A program made the translations under genes and the position numbers. Below the pieces are notes generated by a model. That model saw only the letters and a program-made list of their open reading frames with translations, was not told where the DNA came from and made no database searches. Shown here one piece after another: positions 54,231 through 63,989 of a stretch of 64,000 bases of DNA (its first letter is position 1; the number at the start of each line of letters is the position of its first letter). This stretch comes from Filimonas zeae. Its GTDB lineage: Bacteria > Bacteroidota > Bacteroidia > Chitinophagales > Chitinophagaceae. The stretch lies in NCBI RefSeq assembly GCF_014641615.1, contig NZ_BMIB01000004.1, positions 248,001 through 312,000 on the forward strand, given 5' to 3'.

Positions 54231-55745
54231 TTAAAATACTTTTACAAGTATACGAAGGCTCCAGATAATAACCAGCGCCCCCAGTAAAATAAAAGAAGCT
54301 TTTCTGGGCAATTTTCCGGCTATGCGTGCTGCGATAGGTGCCGCAATAATCCCTCCCAGAATCAGCGCCACAATGGCTTGCCAGTGACTAATGCCAATTA
54401 AAGAGAAAAAGGTAAGCGCACTTGCCAGTGTAACAAAAAACTCCGTTAAGCTGATAGAGCCTATCACGTATTTAGGATTCCTGCCACGGGCAATAAGAGT
54501 ACTGGTTACAATAGGTCCCCAACCGCCACCGCCAAATGAATCCAGAAATCCACCTATAACAGCCAATAATTTATAATTTTTGAATTTCTTTTTCCGCAAT
54601 TGCTTTTTAAAAGCATTGAATAAAATACGCAGGCCCAGAAACAAGGTATAACATGCCATTATAGGTTTCAGATAATCCGCATAGCTATCACCATATTTAC
54701 TCAGCAACCAGGCCCCGGCTACCGCGCCAATAACACCCGGTATCACCAATACTTTAAATAACTTTTTGTTTACGTTGCCAAACTTGTAATGGCTATATCC
54801 CGAAGCACCGCTGGCAAACATTTCAGCAGTATGAATACTACTACTAATGGCAGAAAGGTTTATTCCTGCCGAAAGTAATATGGTTGCACTGGTAACCCCA
54901 TACCCCATACCTAATGCACCATCTACAATCTGCGCAAGAAAACCCGCCAGCAATATCCAATGAAAGTTTTTATCCAATGTACCATACCACTTAACTGCAT
55001 CGGTAGCCATTTGCTGCAAAGGCAGGTAAGAAAGTATAAAATGCCCAACCAGCATAAAACCAAACGCAGCTACCGAGTAAGTAGCAATCTTACGCCACCG
55101 TCTTTCCCGGCCAATAGCACTGGTTTCCACCAGAGGACGTGTTATCGCATTCAGCTTATTTACCTTACTGGCAAAATCGCCATTTAACTGGTTGCGGATC
55201 TGATGCAGATTCTGAATCATCTCCTCAATACTGGTAGGAATGGCCTCCTGAAACACCTCACGTAAACGCTTGGCAGCAGTTGGAGATTTGCCATTGGTAG
55301 AAATAGCGATTTTCAAGTCGCCCTTCTGCACTACTGAGCCCAGATAGAAATCGCATTGATCTGGCGTATCGGCCACATTTACCAGTAGCTTTCTTTCGTT
55401 TGCCAGCACACGTATATAAGAACTATTCTCTTTTTCGTTAATGGCCACGAGCACAATATCCTTATCATCCAGATCGGATGGCTCAAAGGCGCGTTCCAGT
55501 ATAGTAACAGACTCAAAACGGGCAGCCAGCTGATGCACTTCTTCGCTTACCCTTTTGGCAACAACTGTAATAGCAGCAGCCGGCGCATTCGCTGTTAGTG
55601 CAGTAAGCTTTTCAAGCCCTACATTTCCAGCCCCCACCAGTAAAACACGCATTTGCTCCAGTTTTAAAAAAACCGGGAACAAATGATTCTGATGAGAGGC
55701 GGTTTTGTTATCCGCCTTAATGCCTGTTATTACATCTTGTTCCAT
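54231..55745 (-). CDS. Fusion of siroheme synthase (CysG-B/Met8-like) and TSUP anion transporter
   Basis: The 504-residue protein has two parts. Residues about 22-215 are a precorrin-2 dehydrogenase/sirohydrochlorin ferrochelatase domain, with the NAD-binding LLVGAGNVGLEK (38-46) and NVADTPDQCDFYLGSVV around Asp126, a residue conserved in CysG/Met8. Residues about 230-504 are a TauE/SafE (TSUP) membrane part with about eight helices and two repeats (VDGALGMGYGVTS and LDSFGGGGWGPIV). The first half completes siroheme made by the SUMT gene upstream; the second may move sulfite or another sulfur anion. The start overlaps the cysI stop (TAATG). Confidence 0.88.
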   Translation of the reverse strand: MEQDVITGIKADNKTASHQNHLFPVFLKLEQMRVLLVGAGNVGLEKLTALTANAPAAAITVVAKRVSEEVHQLAARFESVTILERAFEPSDLDDKDIVLVAINEKENSSYIRVLANERKLLVNVADTPDQCDFYLGSVVQKGDLKIAISTNGKSPTAAKRLREVFQEAIPTSIEEMIQNLHQIRNQLNGDFASKVNKLNAITRPLVETSAIGRERRWRKIATYSVAAFGFMLVGHFILSYLPLQQMATDAVKWYGTLDKNFHWILLAGFLAQIVDGALGMGYGVTSATILLSAGINLSAISSSIHTAEMFASGASGYSHYKFGNVNKKLFKVLVIPGVIGAVAGAWLLSKYGDSYADYLKPIMACYTLFLGLRILFNAFKKQLRKKKFKNYKLLAVIGGFLDSFGGGGWGPIVTSTLIARGRNPKYVIGSISLTEFFVTLASALTFFSLIGISHWQAIVALILGGIIAAPIAARIAGKLPRKASFILLGALVIIWSLRILVKVF

Positions 55746-57418
55746 TAACTAACAATTTTTTCTCTGATTACGAAGTCGCCGAAGGTTTCGCCCTTTTTGC
55801 GCTTTTTACTATACTTACCCAGTAGAAGATCTAATTCCTGCAAAATAGCTGCTTCGTCGATATTATCCTTATACTTTGTATTTAAACGTGCGCCTTCCCT
55901 ATCGCCACCGATATGCATATTGTAGCGTCCGTAGGCAGTACCTATAAAACCAATCTCTGCAACATACGGTCTGCCACAGCCATTGGGGCATCCGGTCATT
56001 CTCACGCTGATAGCATCATCCCCCAGTTTATGCTTTTCCAGCAATGGCTCAATTTTGCCGATCAGGGTGGGCAGATACCGCTGTGCCTCAGCCAACGCTA
56101 ACGGGCACGTATTGAACGCCACACAAGCCACCGCATTTTTACGCATGCTCCCGGCACTTTCGGTATGTTGAATAATACCATACTTATCCAGGATGTCATG
56201 CACAGCCTGCTTATCCGCATCGGAAATATCCGACAAAATCAGTTTCTGATTCGCAGTAAACCTGAAGTTAGCCTTGCGTGTTTTGGCTACTTCCAGTAGT
56301 GCCGTTTTTAAAGGCAATGCATCTGTATCCATTACACGGCCATTCTCAGCAAACACGGTGTAATACCATTTGCCTTCATGGTTTTGCTGCCAGCCAAAAT
56401 AATCCACACGCTCCGTAAACACAATCTCTTTAGCAGGCTCTAATGCAAAACCACAGCGCTTTTCCAGTTCTGCCTTAAAAGCCTCTACCCCCATTTTGTC
56501 AATGGTATATTTTAACCTGGACAGCTTACGATCACTTCTGTTACCAAAATCACGCTGAATGGTAATGATTTCGTATGCTGCCTTCAATACCTTTTCTTCC
56601 GTATCCACAAAGCCGAGTACGGTTGCCAGTCTGGGATAAGTATTAGGATTGCCATGTGTAGCACCTAATCCGCCACCGGCTGCAATATTGAAGCCTTTCA
56701 GTTCATTATTTTCGATAACTGCTATCAGGCCTAAATCGTTGGCAAATACGTCTACATCGTTGTTAGGCGGAATAGCTATTGCCATTTTGAACTTACGGGG
56801 CAGGTATCTGTCCTGATACAGGTCGTCATCTTCCTTTGTTTTATCGGTCAGCGGCTGTTCATCCAGCCATATTTCATAGTAAGCTCTTGTTTTAGGCAAA
56901 CCCAGCTGACTCAGTTTATCTGCATACGCAAATATCTGCTCGTGAATGGGCGATTGCTTAGGGTGAGCCGCACAGATCACATTCCGGTTTACATCACCAC
57001 AAGCCGAAATAGAATCCAGGCCAGCCGTATTAAAGTCCTGTATAGTAGGTTTTACATGCGATTTTAAAATACCATGCAGCTGTATCGTCTGCCGTGTGGT
57101 TACTTTAATAATACCGGTAGCATGTTCACCGGCAATATAATGAAGCGCCTCCCATTGTTCCGGTGTAATAAAACCACCAGGCAGACGTAAGCGGATCATG
57201 TAAGAATATAGCCATTCCAGCTTTTTGGCACTGCGCTCTTCTCTTCTGTCACGATCGTCCTGCTGGTACATTCCGTGAAACTTAACCAGCGCCTGATCAT
57301 CCTCATATAAAGCACCGGTAAGCTGCTCCTGCAAACTTTCTTTTAAAGTACCTCTCAGGCCATCACTGGCCTGCTTAATTTTTTCTATGGGTGACAAATT
57401 CTGTTGTTGCTCTTTCAT
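55745..57418 (-). CDS. cysI: Sulfite reductase hemoprotein subunit
   Basis: The 557-residue protein reduces sulfite to sulfide with siroheme and a 4Fe-4S cluster. Cluster ligands are seen in CVAFNTCPLALAEA (C-x5-C) and TGCPNGCGRP (C-x3-C). The substrate-binding basic region includes the TRQTIQLHG segment. Length matches CysI (about 570). It pairs with the flavoprotein gene 27 bases upstream. The order flavoprotein then hemoprotein follows cysJI. Confidence 0.95.
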   Translation of the reverse strand: MKEQQQNLSPIEKIKQASDGLRGTLKESLQEQLTGALYEDDQALVKFHGMYQQDDRDRREERSAKKLEWLYSYMIRLRLPGGFITPEQWEALHYIAGEHATGIIKVTTRQTIQLHGILKSHVKPTIQDFNTAGLDSISACGDVNRNVICAAHPKQSPIHEQIFAYADKLSQLGLPKTRAYYEIWLDEQPLTDKTKEDDDLYQDRYLPRKFKMAIAIPPNNDVDVFANDLGLIAVIENNELKGFNIAAGGGLGATHGNPNTYPRLATVLGFVDTEEKVLKAAYEIITIQRDFGNRSDRKLSRLKYTIDKMGVEAFKAELEKRCGFALEPAKEIVFTERVDYFGWQQNHEGKWYYTVFAENGRVMDTDALPLKTALLEVAKTRKANFRFTANQKLILSDISDADKQAVHDILDKYGIIQHTESAGSMRKNAVACVAFNTCPLALAEAQRYLPTLIGKIEPLLEKHKLGDDAISVRMTGCPNGCGRPYVAEIGFIGTAYGRYNMHIGGDREGARLNTKYKDNIDEAAILQELDLLLGKYSKKRKKGETFGDFVIREKIVS

Positions 57419-57445
57419 ACTTTGTGGTTGATAGAATAAACACTA

Positions 57446-59146
57446 CTAATACACATCCTTTAAATACCGGCCATCTTCCTGTAATTGCTCCAGGTATACA
57501 GCAGCTTCTTCGGCGGTTTTATTTCCCTGTGAAATGATTACCTCTAAAATAGCCTGCTCTACATCGGTACTCATGGGCGCTTTTGCGCCACACACATACA
57601 GGTAGGCACCGCTTTCCAGCCACTGCCATAAGTCTGCCGCCTGTTGCTGAATGCGGTGCTGCACATATATCTTTTCTTTCTGATCGCGGGAAAACGCCAG
57701 ACTTACTTTTTGCAGCACACCGGTTTGTACATAGTTCTGTATTTCGGTCTGGTAAAGAAAGTCGCTCACAAAATGCTGCTCGCCAAAAAACAGCCAGTTA
57801 CGCCCGCTTGCGCCGGCAGCATCGCGCTCAGCTATAAAAGAACGGAAAGGTGCAATACCTGTTCCGGGGCCTATCATGATCACATCTTTCTCTTCTGCCG
57901 GCAAACGGAACTGATTGTTACGATGGATGTAAAAATCCAGTGTATTGCCTGGCGCTAACTGAGAAAGAAAATCAGAACACAAGCCGTATTTCTTTTCATC
58001 ATTTACCGGGAAACAGTTTCTGGATACGGTAATGTGAACTTCACCGCTGTGTGCAGCAGGCGAAGAAGATATAGAATACAACCTTGGTACTATCGACTCC
58101 ATTATACCCAGCACTTCTTCAAACTGTGCGGCATCCTTTACAGGGTAAATCTTCAACAGATCGACCAGATCAATACGGGTAGCGGGAATATCCTGATTTA
58201 CAATGGAGGCATATTTAGCCACTACCCTTTCAGGTAAATGAACAATGTTCAGCTTTTTCCATAACAGCTCTTCGGCTGTTGTGGTTATATCCTTATATGT
58301 TACTTCATGATCGGGAGATAAACCTGTTAGCGTAAGAATGGCTTCTACTCCCTGCTTTTTATTATGAGGTACAATGCCAATAGAATCACCAGGCAGGTAA
58401 TCTACTTCTTCTTCGGAAGTAATTTCCACGTGATAGGTTTCCTTACTGGAGCCGGTATCGTTCAGATTAATATTGGTAGCAATAGTACCTGCGTAAATCT
58501 TTTTATGGCTTGACTTTTTAGCAGGCGCATTGGGTTGTGCAGCAACACTTCCTCCTGCATTGGCTAAAGCCTCAAGCACTTTTTCAAACCAGGCTTGTGC
58601 TTCCTGCTCATAATCCGTATCACACTTTTGTAAAGTCAGCACTCTTTTGCCACCCAGCTTTTCCAGCTGGCCATCCACATCTTCTGCTGTTTTACAAAAC
58701 ATAGGATATGAGGTGTCACCCAGGCCCAGTATACCGTATTTCAGGTTACTCAGCTTTGGGGTTTGCTGGTAAATATGTTCGTAGAATTTTTTAGCATTGG
58801 CAGGTGGTTCGCCATCGCCCTGTGTGCTGATTACCGTAAAAAGATATTCCTCTTTAGGCAAATCAGTCAGTTTATATTGATCCAGACCAACGAGCTTAAC
58901 CGTAATTCCTTTTTTCTTGGCAACGGTAGCAAATTGTGTAGCCACTTTTTTTGCATTGCCGGTTTCAGTACCATAGGTAATGGTAATTTTCTTTACCTGA
59001 ACGGCAGGTGCAGCGGCCGGTTCTTCTTTTGCCGGAGCAGCACTTTGCATAAGGCCTGCCAGAAAACCGTTCATCCATATCAGTTCATCACGGGATGCGT
59101 TGCTTACCAGATCCCGGAACATTTTCAAATTAGGCTCTGCTAACAT
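57446..59146 (-). CDS. cysJ: Sulfite reductase flavoprotein subunit
   Basis: The 566-residue protein passes electrons from NADPH to CysI. It has a flavodoxin domain (ITYGTETGNAKKVA, residues about 48-190), a linker with Ala/Pro, the FAD-binding domain (PRLYSISSSPA) and the NADPH domain (GPGTGIAPFRSF), ending in YLKDVY as typical. The ATG at 59146 overlaps the SUMT gene by 17 bases; a start further up would fuse 31 unrelated residues. Confidence 0.95.
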   Translation of the reverse strand: MLAEPNLKMFRDLVSNASRDELIWMNGFLAGLMQSAAPAKEEPAAAPAVQVKKITITYGTETGNAKKVATQFATVAKKKGITVKLVGLDQYKLTDLPKEEYLFTVISTQGDGEPPANAKKFYEHIYQQTPKLSNLKYGILGLGDTSYPMFCKTAEDVDGQLEKLGGKRVLTLQKCDTDYEQEAQAWFEKVLEALANAGGSVAAQPNAPAKKSSHKKIYAGTIATNINLNDTGSSKETYHVEITSEEEVDYLPGDSIGIVPHNKKQGVEAILTLTGLSPDHEVTYKDITTTAEELLWKKLNIVHLPERVVAKYASIVNQDIPATRIDLVDLLKIYPVKDAAQFEEVLGIMESIVPRLYSISSSPAAHSGEVHITVSRNCFPVNDEKKYGLCSDFLSQLAPGNTLDFYIHRNNQFRLPAEEKDVIMIGPGTGIAPFRSFIAERDAAGASGRNWLFFGEQHFVSDFLYQTEIQNYVQTGVLQKVSLAFSRDQKEKIYVQHRIQQQAADLWQWLESGAYLYVCGAKAPMSTDVEQAILEVIISQGNKTAEEAAVYLEQLQEDGRYLKDVY

Positions 59147-59981
59147 GGGCAGTTGAATTAAAGGCGTTATTAGAATGATGTATGGGCGCAACAGGCTTGA
59201 AATAATACTCTTTACTGTTGCTGTTGGCAATCCAGGCAAACTGCTCGTGCAAAGCCACTACTTTACCTATAATAACCAGTGAAGGAGAAACAAAGGTTTG
59301 CCCCCTTAAGATGGAATGGAAATCGTGAATATTGCAGGTGTATACATTTTGCTGCGAGGTAGTTCCCTGCTCTACTACAGCCAGATGCACATCGGATGCA
59401 ACGCCATATTTAAGCAGATTATCCACCACACCTTCTATGGTTTCGGCTGACATATAAAACACCAGCGTATCATGGGTACCTGCCAGATCTTTCCAGTAAG
59501 CATCAGATACAATATCTGACTTGTAGCTTGTAAGAAAACGCACAGCGGTGGAATATCCACGCGCAGTAAGCGGAATACCGGAATAAGCCGCGGCCCCTAA
59601 GGCTGCGGTAACACCCGGCACAATTTCGTACGCAATGCCATGCTCCTTCAGTACCTGTAACTCATCCAGTATATTGGAAAAGATAGATACATCTCCCCCC
59701 TTCAACCGCACAACCAGTTTTCCCTGACGCGCATACTTAACCAGCAGATCATTAATGGCCTCCTGAGGTGTGGAAGCACCTCTGCGGCATTGTTTTCCTA
59801 CATACACCAGCTCAGCCGATGCATTTACATAAAACCGGATAATGTCATCGCTCACCAGCCGGTCAGTCAATACCACATCTGCCTGTTGCAGATAGCGGAT
59901 GGCTTTTGCAGTAATCAATTCCGGATCACCAGGCCCTGCTGCCGCCAATATCACTTTCCCATATTGAACACCTGTTAACAT
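59130..59981 (-). CDS. cobA: Uroporphyrinogen-III C-methyltransferase (SUMT)
   Basis: The 283-residue protein makes precorrin-2 from uroporphyrinogen III with two SAM, the first step of siroheme synthesis. Seen: VILAAAGPGDPELITAKA, VVLTDRLVS, the RLKGGDVSIF glycine-rich SAM site and EIVPGVTAALGAAAY. The siroheme-synthase domain downstream continues the path. The C-terminus overlaps cysJ by 17 bases. Length is slightly more than the usual 250-270. Confidence 0.94.
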   Translation of the reverse strand: MLTGVQYGKVILAAAGPGDPELITAKAIRYLQQADVVLTDRLVSDDIIRFYVNASAELVYVGKQCRRGASTPQEAINDLLVKYARQGKLVVRLKGGDVSIFSNILDELQVLKEHGIAYEIVPGVTAALGAAAYSGIPLTARGYSTAVRFLTSYKSDIVSDAYWKDLAGTHDTLVFYMSAETIEGVVDNLLKYGVASDVHLAVVEQGTTSQQNVYTCNIHDFHSILRGQTFVSPSLVIIGKVVALHEQFAWIANSNSKEYYFKPVAPIHHSNNAFNSTAHVSRA

Positions 59982-60022
59982 AACTCCACTTTTTTAGTAG
60001 AATAAATAAGCAATTAGTTTTG

Positions 60023-60039
60023 CGGGAATTACATTCCCG
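60023..60039. terminator. Short hairpin between cysteine synthase and cobA genes
   Basis: CGGGAAT (60023-60029) pairs with ATTCCCG (60033-60039), loop TAC. It has no clear T-run on the minus strand. It may be a weak terminator or attenuator in the 78-base gap. Confidence 0.35.
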
Positions 60040-60059
60040 TAGCCGTTTACCGGTTCAGT

Positions 60060-60971
60060 TTAATACAACCCTTCTATTGACAAATACCGCTCGCCGGTAT
60101 CATAATTAAACGTAAGCACCGTAGCCCCCTTAGGAATTTCAGCAATTTTCTGCGCTACTGCTGCAAGAGACGCTCCTGTTGAAATACCTGCAAAAATGCC
60201 TTCTTCTTTTGCCAGGCGTTGTGCGTAGTAAAAAGAGTCTTCTTTAGATACTTTGATTGCGCCGGTAAGAATATTCGTGTTCAGGATAGATGGCACAAAG
60301 CCTGCACCAATGCCCTGCAACGGATGCGGAGCCGGAGTACCACCACTCAATACAGGCGATAATTCCGGTTCAACAGCAAATACTTTCAAACCGGGAAACT
60401 TCTCTTTTACCACTTCAGCTACACCAGTAATATGTCCGCCTGTACCCACACCTGTAATCAGATAATCAATACCCTCCGGAAAATCATTCAGAATTTCCTG
60501 AGCAGTAGTATTACGATGTATAGCCGTATTGGCAGGATTATCAAATTGCTGGGGAACCCAGGAACCCGGGGTAATATCTTTCAGCTCATTCGCGCGTTCA
60601 ATAGCACCGCGCATGCCTTTTTCACGGGGAGTTAATACAAACTCAGCACCGTAAGAAGCCATTAATTTTCTGCGCTCCACACTCATTGACTCCGGCATTA
60701 CCAATATCAGGCGATAACCTTTAACAGCAGCTACCAGCGCCAGGCCAATACCCGTGTTGCCGGATGTAGGCTCAATAATCACACTGTCTTTACTAAGTAA
60801 ACCACGCTTTTCTGCATCTTCAATCATTGCCAGCGCAATACGATCTTTAATGCTATTACCAGGATTCGCTCTTTCCAGCTTAATCCAAACATTTATATCA
60901 TTACCAAACAAACGGTTAATGCGCACATGCGGCGTATTGCCTATTGTTTCTAAAATATTACCTGCTTTCAT
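60060..60971 (-). CDS. cysM: Cysteine synthase (CysK/CysM)
   Basis: The 303-residue PLP enzyme combines O-acetylserine with sulfide to give cysteine. Seen: the PLP lysine in NPGNSIKDRIA, the substrate loop EPTSGNTGIGLA, the phosphate-binding GVGTGGHITG, and ISTGASLAAV. CysK and CysM types are not safely told apart by eye; the name is a working choice. Its start overlaps the serine acetyltransferase stop (ATGA), so the two enzymes are made together. Confidence 0.9.
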   Translation of the reverse strand: MKAGNILETIGNTPHVRINRLFGNDINVWIKLERANPGNSIKDRIALAMIEDAEKRGLLSKDSVIIEPTSGNTGIGLALVAAVKGYRLILVMPESMSVERRKLMASYGAEFVLTPREKGMRGAIERANELKDITPGSWVPQQFDNPANTAIHRNTTAQEILNDFPEGIDYLITGVGTGGHITGVAEVVKEKFPGLKVFAVEPELSPVLSGGTPAPHPLQGIGAGFVPSILNTNILTGAIKVSKEDSFYYAQRLAKEEGIFAGISTGASLAAVAQKIAEIPKGATVLTFNYDTGERYLSIEGLY

Positions 60972-61804
60972 ATAACAAAATTTAATGGTTCAGGAAACGG
61001 GTTGTTGTCTTTTACTTTTATCTCACTCTTATGGTAAACCACCGATGAAGATGGAATACTGTAAGTAAGAAATACGTTTCCACCAATAATGCTGTCGCGC
61101 CCAATTACCGTTTCACCTCCAAGAATAGTGGAGCCGGAGTAAATAATTACATTATCTTCTACTGTAGGGTGTCTTTTCTTGTTGGCTCTCGCCTTATCCA
61201 CGCTTAAAGCCCCCAGTGTAACACCCTGATATATTTTTACATTATCACCTATAACAGTAGTTTCCCCTATTACCAGCCCTGTACCATGGTCTATGGCAAA
61301 TGCCTTACCAATGGTTGCTCCGGGGTGAATGTCAATACCCGTTTGGCTATGTGCATGTTCTGTTAACAAACGTGGAATAACAGGTACTTCAGATAAAAGT
61401 AACTGATGCGCTACCCGATAAATGGAAGTAGCATAGAATCCGGGATAAGCCATCAGCACTTCTTCTATTGATTTTGCTGCCGGATCGGTACGTAGAATGG
61501 CATTGGCATCATCCAGTAGTGTATGATAAATACCCGGAATGGCTTCGAAAAAGTCATCAGTAGCTTTCTCAATTACATCAGCTTCATGTATCACCTCCTG
61601 CAATAAGGTTTGCAGATGGCTTTTTAGTAAGCGGTATTCATTTTCAACTTCCTGATGGCTATTCAACCGCTTTTTGGAATACCCGAATAAAAACTGAAAT
61701 AGTCTGTCAGCAAATTCAGCAGCCAGCTGTTTGCTGGGAAAACCCGCAAAGTTGCCCTGGTTTCTTGTAACCAGTTCGTTAATCAGTTGTTGATAATTAT
61801 TCAT
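60968..61804 (-). CDS. cysE: Serine O-acetyltransferase
   Basis: The 278-residue protein acetylates serine to O-acetylserine. It has a helical N-terminus (residues about 1-150) and the left-handed beta-helix of hexapeptide repeats (DIHPGATIGKAFAIDHGTGL, then VIGETTVIGDN). The last residue is isoleucine (NFVI), the terminal residue that in other CysE proteins docks into the CysK active site. It overlaps the cysteine synthase gene by four bases and follows cysN by 13 bases. Confidence 0.93.
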   Translation of the reverse strand: MNNYQQLINELVTRNQGNFAGFPSKQLAAEFADRLFQFLFGYSKKRLNSHQEVENEYRLLKSHLQTLLQEVIHEADVIEKATDDFFEAIPGIYHTLLDDANAILRTDPAAKSIEEVLMAYPGFYATSIYRVAHQLLLSEVPVIPRLLTEHAHSQTGIDIHPGATIGKAFAIDHGTGLVIGETTVIGDNVKIYQGVTLGALSVDKARANKKRHPTVEDNVIIYSGSTILGGETVIGRDSIIGGNVFLTYSIPSSSVVYHKSEIKVKDNNPFPEPLNFVI

Positions 61805-61817
61805 ACAGTCCAGTCTT

Positions 61818-63059
61818 TTACTGAATCATGCAGGCCCCTACGGTAACATGACTCGTTTCGTCAATTAATATAGCTCCACCGTTTCCTCTCAGTTTTTTAT
61901 ATTGATCAAACACCAGCGGCTTTGCGGTTTTGATAACCACTTTTACAATATCATTCAACGCAGCCTGCTCAGGTGCAGCCAGTTGCTCCAGCGTATTAAC
62001 GTCTATCTTGTATTCAATTTCCTTTACCACGCTTTTTACTACCGTAGTATTCAACTGAAGCAGATATTTTTTACCAGCTGTTAAAGGCTTACTATCCATC
62101 CAACACAAAAGCACTTCGAGCTCCTGCTCTACCTGTGGCAGATCGGTGCTTTTTACGATTACATCACCCCGGCTAATGTCAATATCATCTGCCAGATGCA
62201 GTACAATGCTTTGCGGCGCAAAAGCCTCTTCCACCTGCTTACCGCCGGTTTCAATAGCACTGATAGTGCTGGTAATACCCGATGGTAAAACAGTTACAGC
62301 ATCCCCTTTTTTATAAATACCGCTTACCAGTTTACCGGCATAACCGCGGTAATCATGTAAGTCTTCTGTTTGAGGGCGGATTACATATTGCACCGGAAAG
62401 CGTGCATGCTCCAGATCAATATCCTGTTGCACCTGTACGTTTTCTAATACTTCCAGTAAAGACGGGCCTTCATACCAGCCAATCTCGTCTGATTTATCTA
62501 CTATGTTATGCCCTTTTAATGCACTGATAGGAATATAGGTTACATCTTCCAGGCCCAGTGATTTAGCCAGATTGGCGTAATCAATCACAATGTTATTGAA
62601 CACATCCTGCGAATTGTTTACCAGATCCATTTTGTTTACAGCCACTACCACATGGCGCAAGCCCAGTAAAGAAGCAATAATGGAATGCCTTCTGGTTTGC
62701 TCTACCACACCACCCCGCGCATCCACCAGAATAATAATCAGGTTTGCATTAGAGGCACCGGTTACCATGTTACGGGTATACTGTATATGCCCCGGCGCAT
62801 CTGCTATAATAAACTTGCGCTTAGGCGTAGCAAAATATTTATAGGCAACATCAATGGTAATGCCCTGCTCCCTTTCTGCCCGTAAGCCATCGGTAAGCAG
62901 TGCCAGATCAATTTCGCCTTCTTCTTTATTTTTGGTTTGTTTTTCTATTGCTTCCAGCTGATCAATCATGATGCTTTTGCTGTCGTACAGCAGGCGACCA
63001 ATCAACGTGCTTTTGCCATCATCAACACTACCGGCTGTTATAAAACGTAGAATATCCAT
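61818..63059 (-). CDS. cysN: Sulfate adenylyltransferase subunit 1 (GTPase)
   Basis: The 413-residue GTPase couples GTP hydrolysis to APS formation by CysD. Seen: G1 GSVDDGKSTLIGRLL, G2/G3 region with DAPGHIQYTRNMV, G4 NKMD, and two beta-barrel domains. It is shorter than the E. coli protein (475) and has no APS-kinase domain fused. It lies 27 bases after cysD and 13 before cysE. Confidence 0.95.
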   Translation of the reverse strand: MDILRFITAGSVDDGKSTLIGRLLYDSKSIMIDQLEAIEKQTKNKEEGEIDLALLTDGLRAEREQGITIDVAYKYFATPKRKFIIADAPGHIQYTRNMVTGASNANLIIILVDARGGVVEQTRRHSIIASLLGLRHVVVAVNKMDLVNNSQDVFNNIVIDYANLAKSLGLEDVTYIPISALKGHNIVDKSDEIGWYEGPSLLEVLENVQVQQDIDLEHARFPVQYVIRPQTEDLHDYRGYAGKLVSGIYKKGDAVTVLPSGITSTISAIETGGKQVEEAFAPQSIVLHLADDIDISRGDVIVKSTDLPQVEQELEVLLCWMDSKPLTAGKKYLLQLNTTVVKSVVKEIEYKIDVNTLEQLAAPEQAALNDIVKVVIKTAKPLVFDQYKKLRGNGGAILIDETSHVTVGACMIQ

Positions 63060-63086
63060 ATTGTTTATGTTGAAGCTGATTACTAG

Positions 63087-63989
63087 TTAAAAATATCCAT
63101 TCTTCTTTCTGTCTTCCATTGCCGCTTCCGACACACGATCGTCGATACGTGTTTCGCCGCGTTCACTGGTTTTGGTGGCAATGATCTCTTTGATGATACC
63201 ATCAATGTCAGAAGCATCTGACTCCACCGCTGCCGTACAGGTCATGTCACCCACGGTTCTGTAACGCACTGTTTTGGTTACTACAGAATCGCCGGGCTCC
63301 AGCGTAATAAAATCAGAAATCGCCACCAGTTGACCTTCATGCTCTAATACTTCCCGCTCATGAGCGAAATAGATAGAAGGCAATTCAATCTTCTCGCGAC
63401 GGATATAATTCCAGATATCCAGCTCCGTCCAGTTGCTGATAGGGAATACACGTACATTCTCCCCTTTGCTGATACGGCCGTTATAGGTATTCCATAATTC
63501 AGGGCGCTGGCGCTTAGGGTCCCACTGACCAAACTCATCACGCACCGAGAAAATACGCTCTTTGGCACGTGCCTTTTCTTCATCCCGGCGGGCACCACCT
63601 ATACAGGCATCAAATTCAAACTCTTCAATGGTATCCAGCAGGGTAAATGTTTGTAAGGCGTTTCTGCTGGCAAACTTACCTTTCGGTTCTGTTAAGCCTT
63701 TTGCTTTAATGGTATCGCCCACGTTCCGCACAATCAGTTTTTCATCTATCTGTGCCGCCAGCCTGTCGCGATATTCCAGTGCTTCCGGAAAGTTGTGACC
63801 GGTATCTATATGAACCAAAGGAAAAGGAAACTTACCAGGACGAAAAGCCTTCAATGCAAGGTGAACCAGTGTAATAGAATCTTTACCACCACTGAACAGC
63901 AGCGCAGGGCGCTCAAACTGTCCGGCTACCTCACGAAATATATGAATAGCCTCAGACTCCAGCTGATCTAAATAATCTAATTCGTACAT
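63087..63989 (-). CDS. cysD: Sulfate adenylyltransferase subunit 2
   Basis: The 300-residue ATP-sulfurylase subunit has the PP-loop SGGKDSITLVHLA near residue 33, HIDTGHNFPEALEYRD, and GGARRDEEKARAKERIFSVR. With CysN it makes APS from sulfate and ATP. It is the first gene of the locus in the window and starts 11 bases from the right edge, so an operon start or a reductase gene may lie beyond. Confidence 0.96.
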   Translation of the reverse strand: MYELDYLDQLESEAIHIFREVAGQFERPALLFSGGKDSITLVHLALKAFRPGKFPFPLVHIDTGHNFPEALEYRDRLAAQIDEKLIVRNVGDTIKAKGLTEPKGKFASRNALQTFTLLDTIEEFEFDACIGGARRDEEKARAKERIFSVRDEFGQWDPKRQRPELWNTYNGRISKGENVRVFPISNWTELDIWNYIRREKIELPSIYFAHEREVLEHEGQLVAISDFITLEPGDSVVTKTVRYRTVGDMTCTAAVESDASDIDGIIKEIIATKTSERGETRIDDRVSEAAMEDRKKNGYF

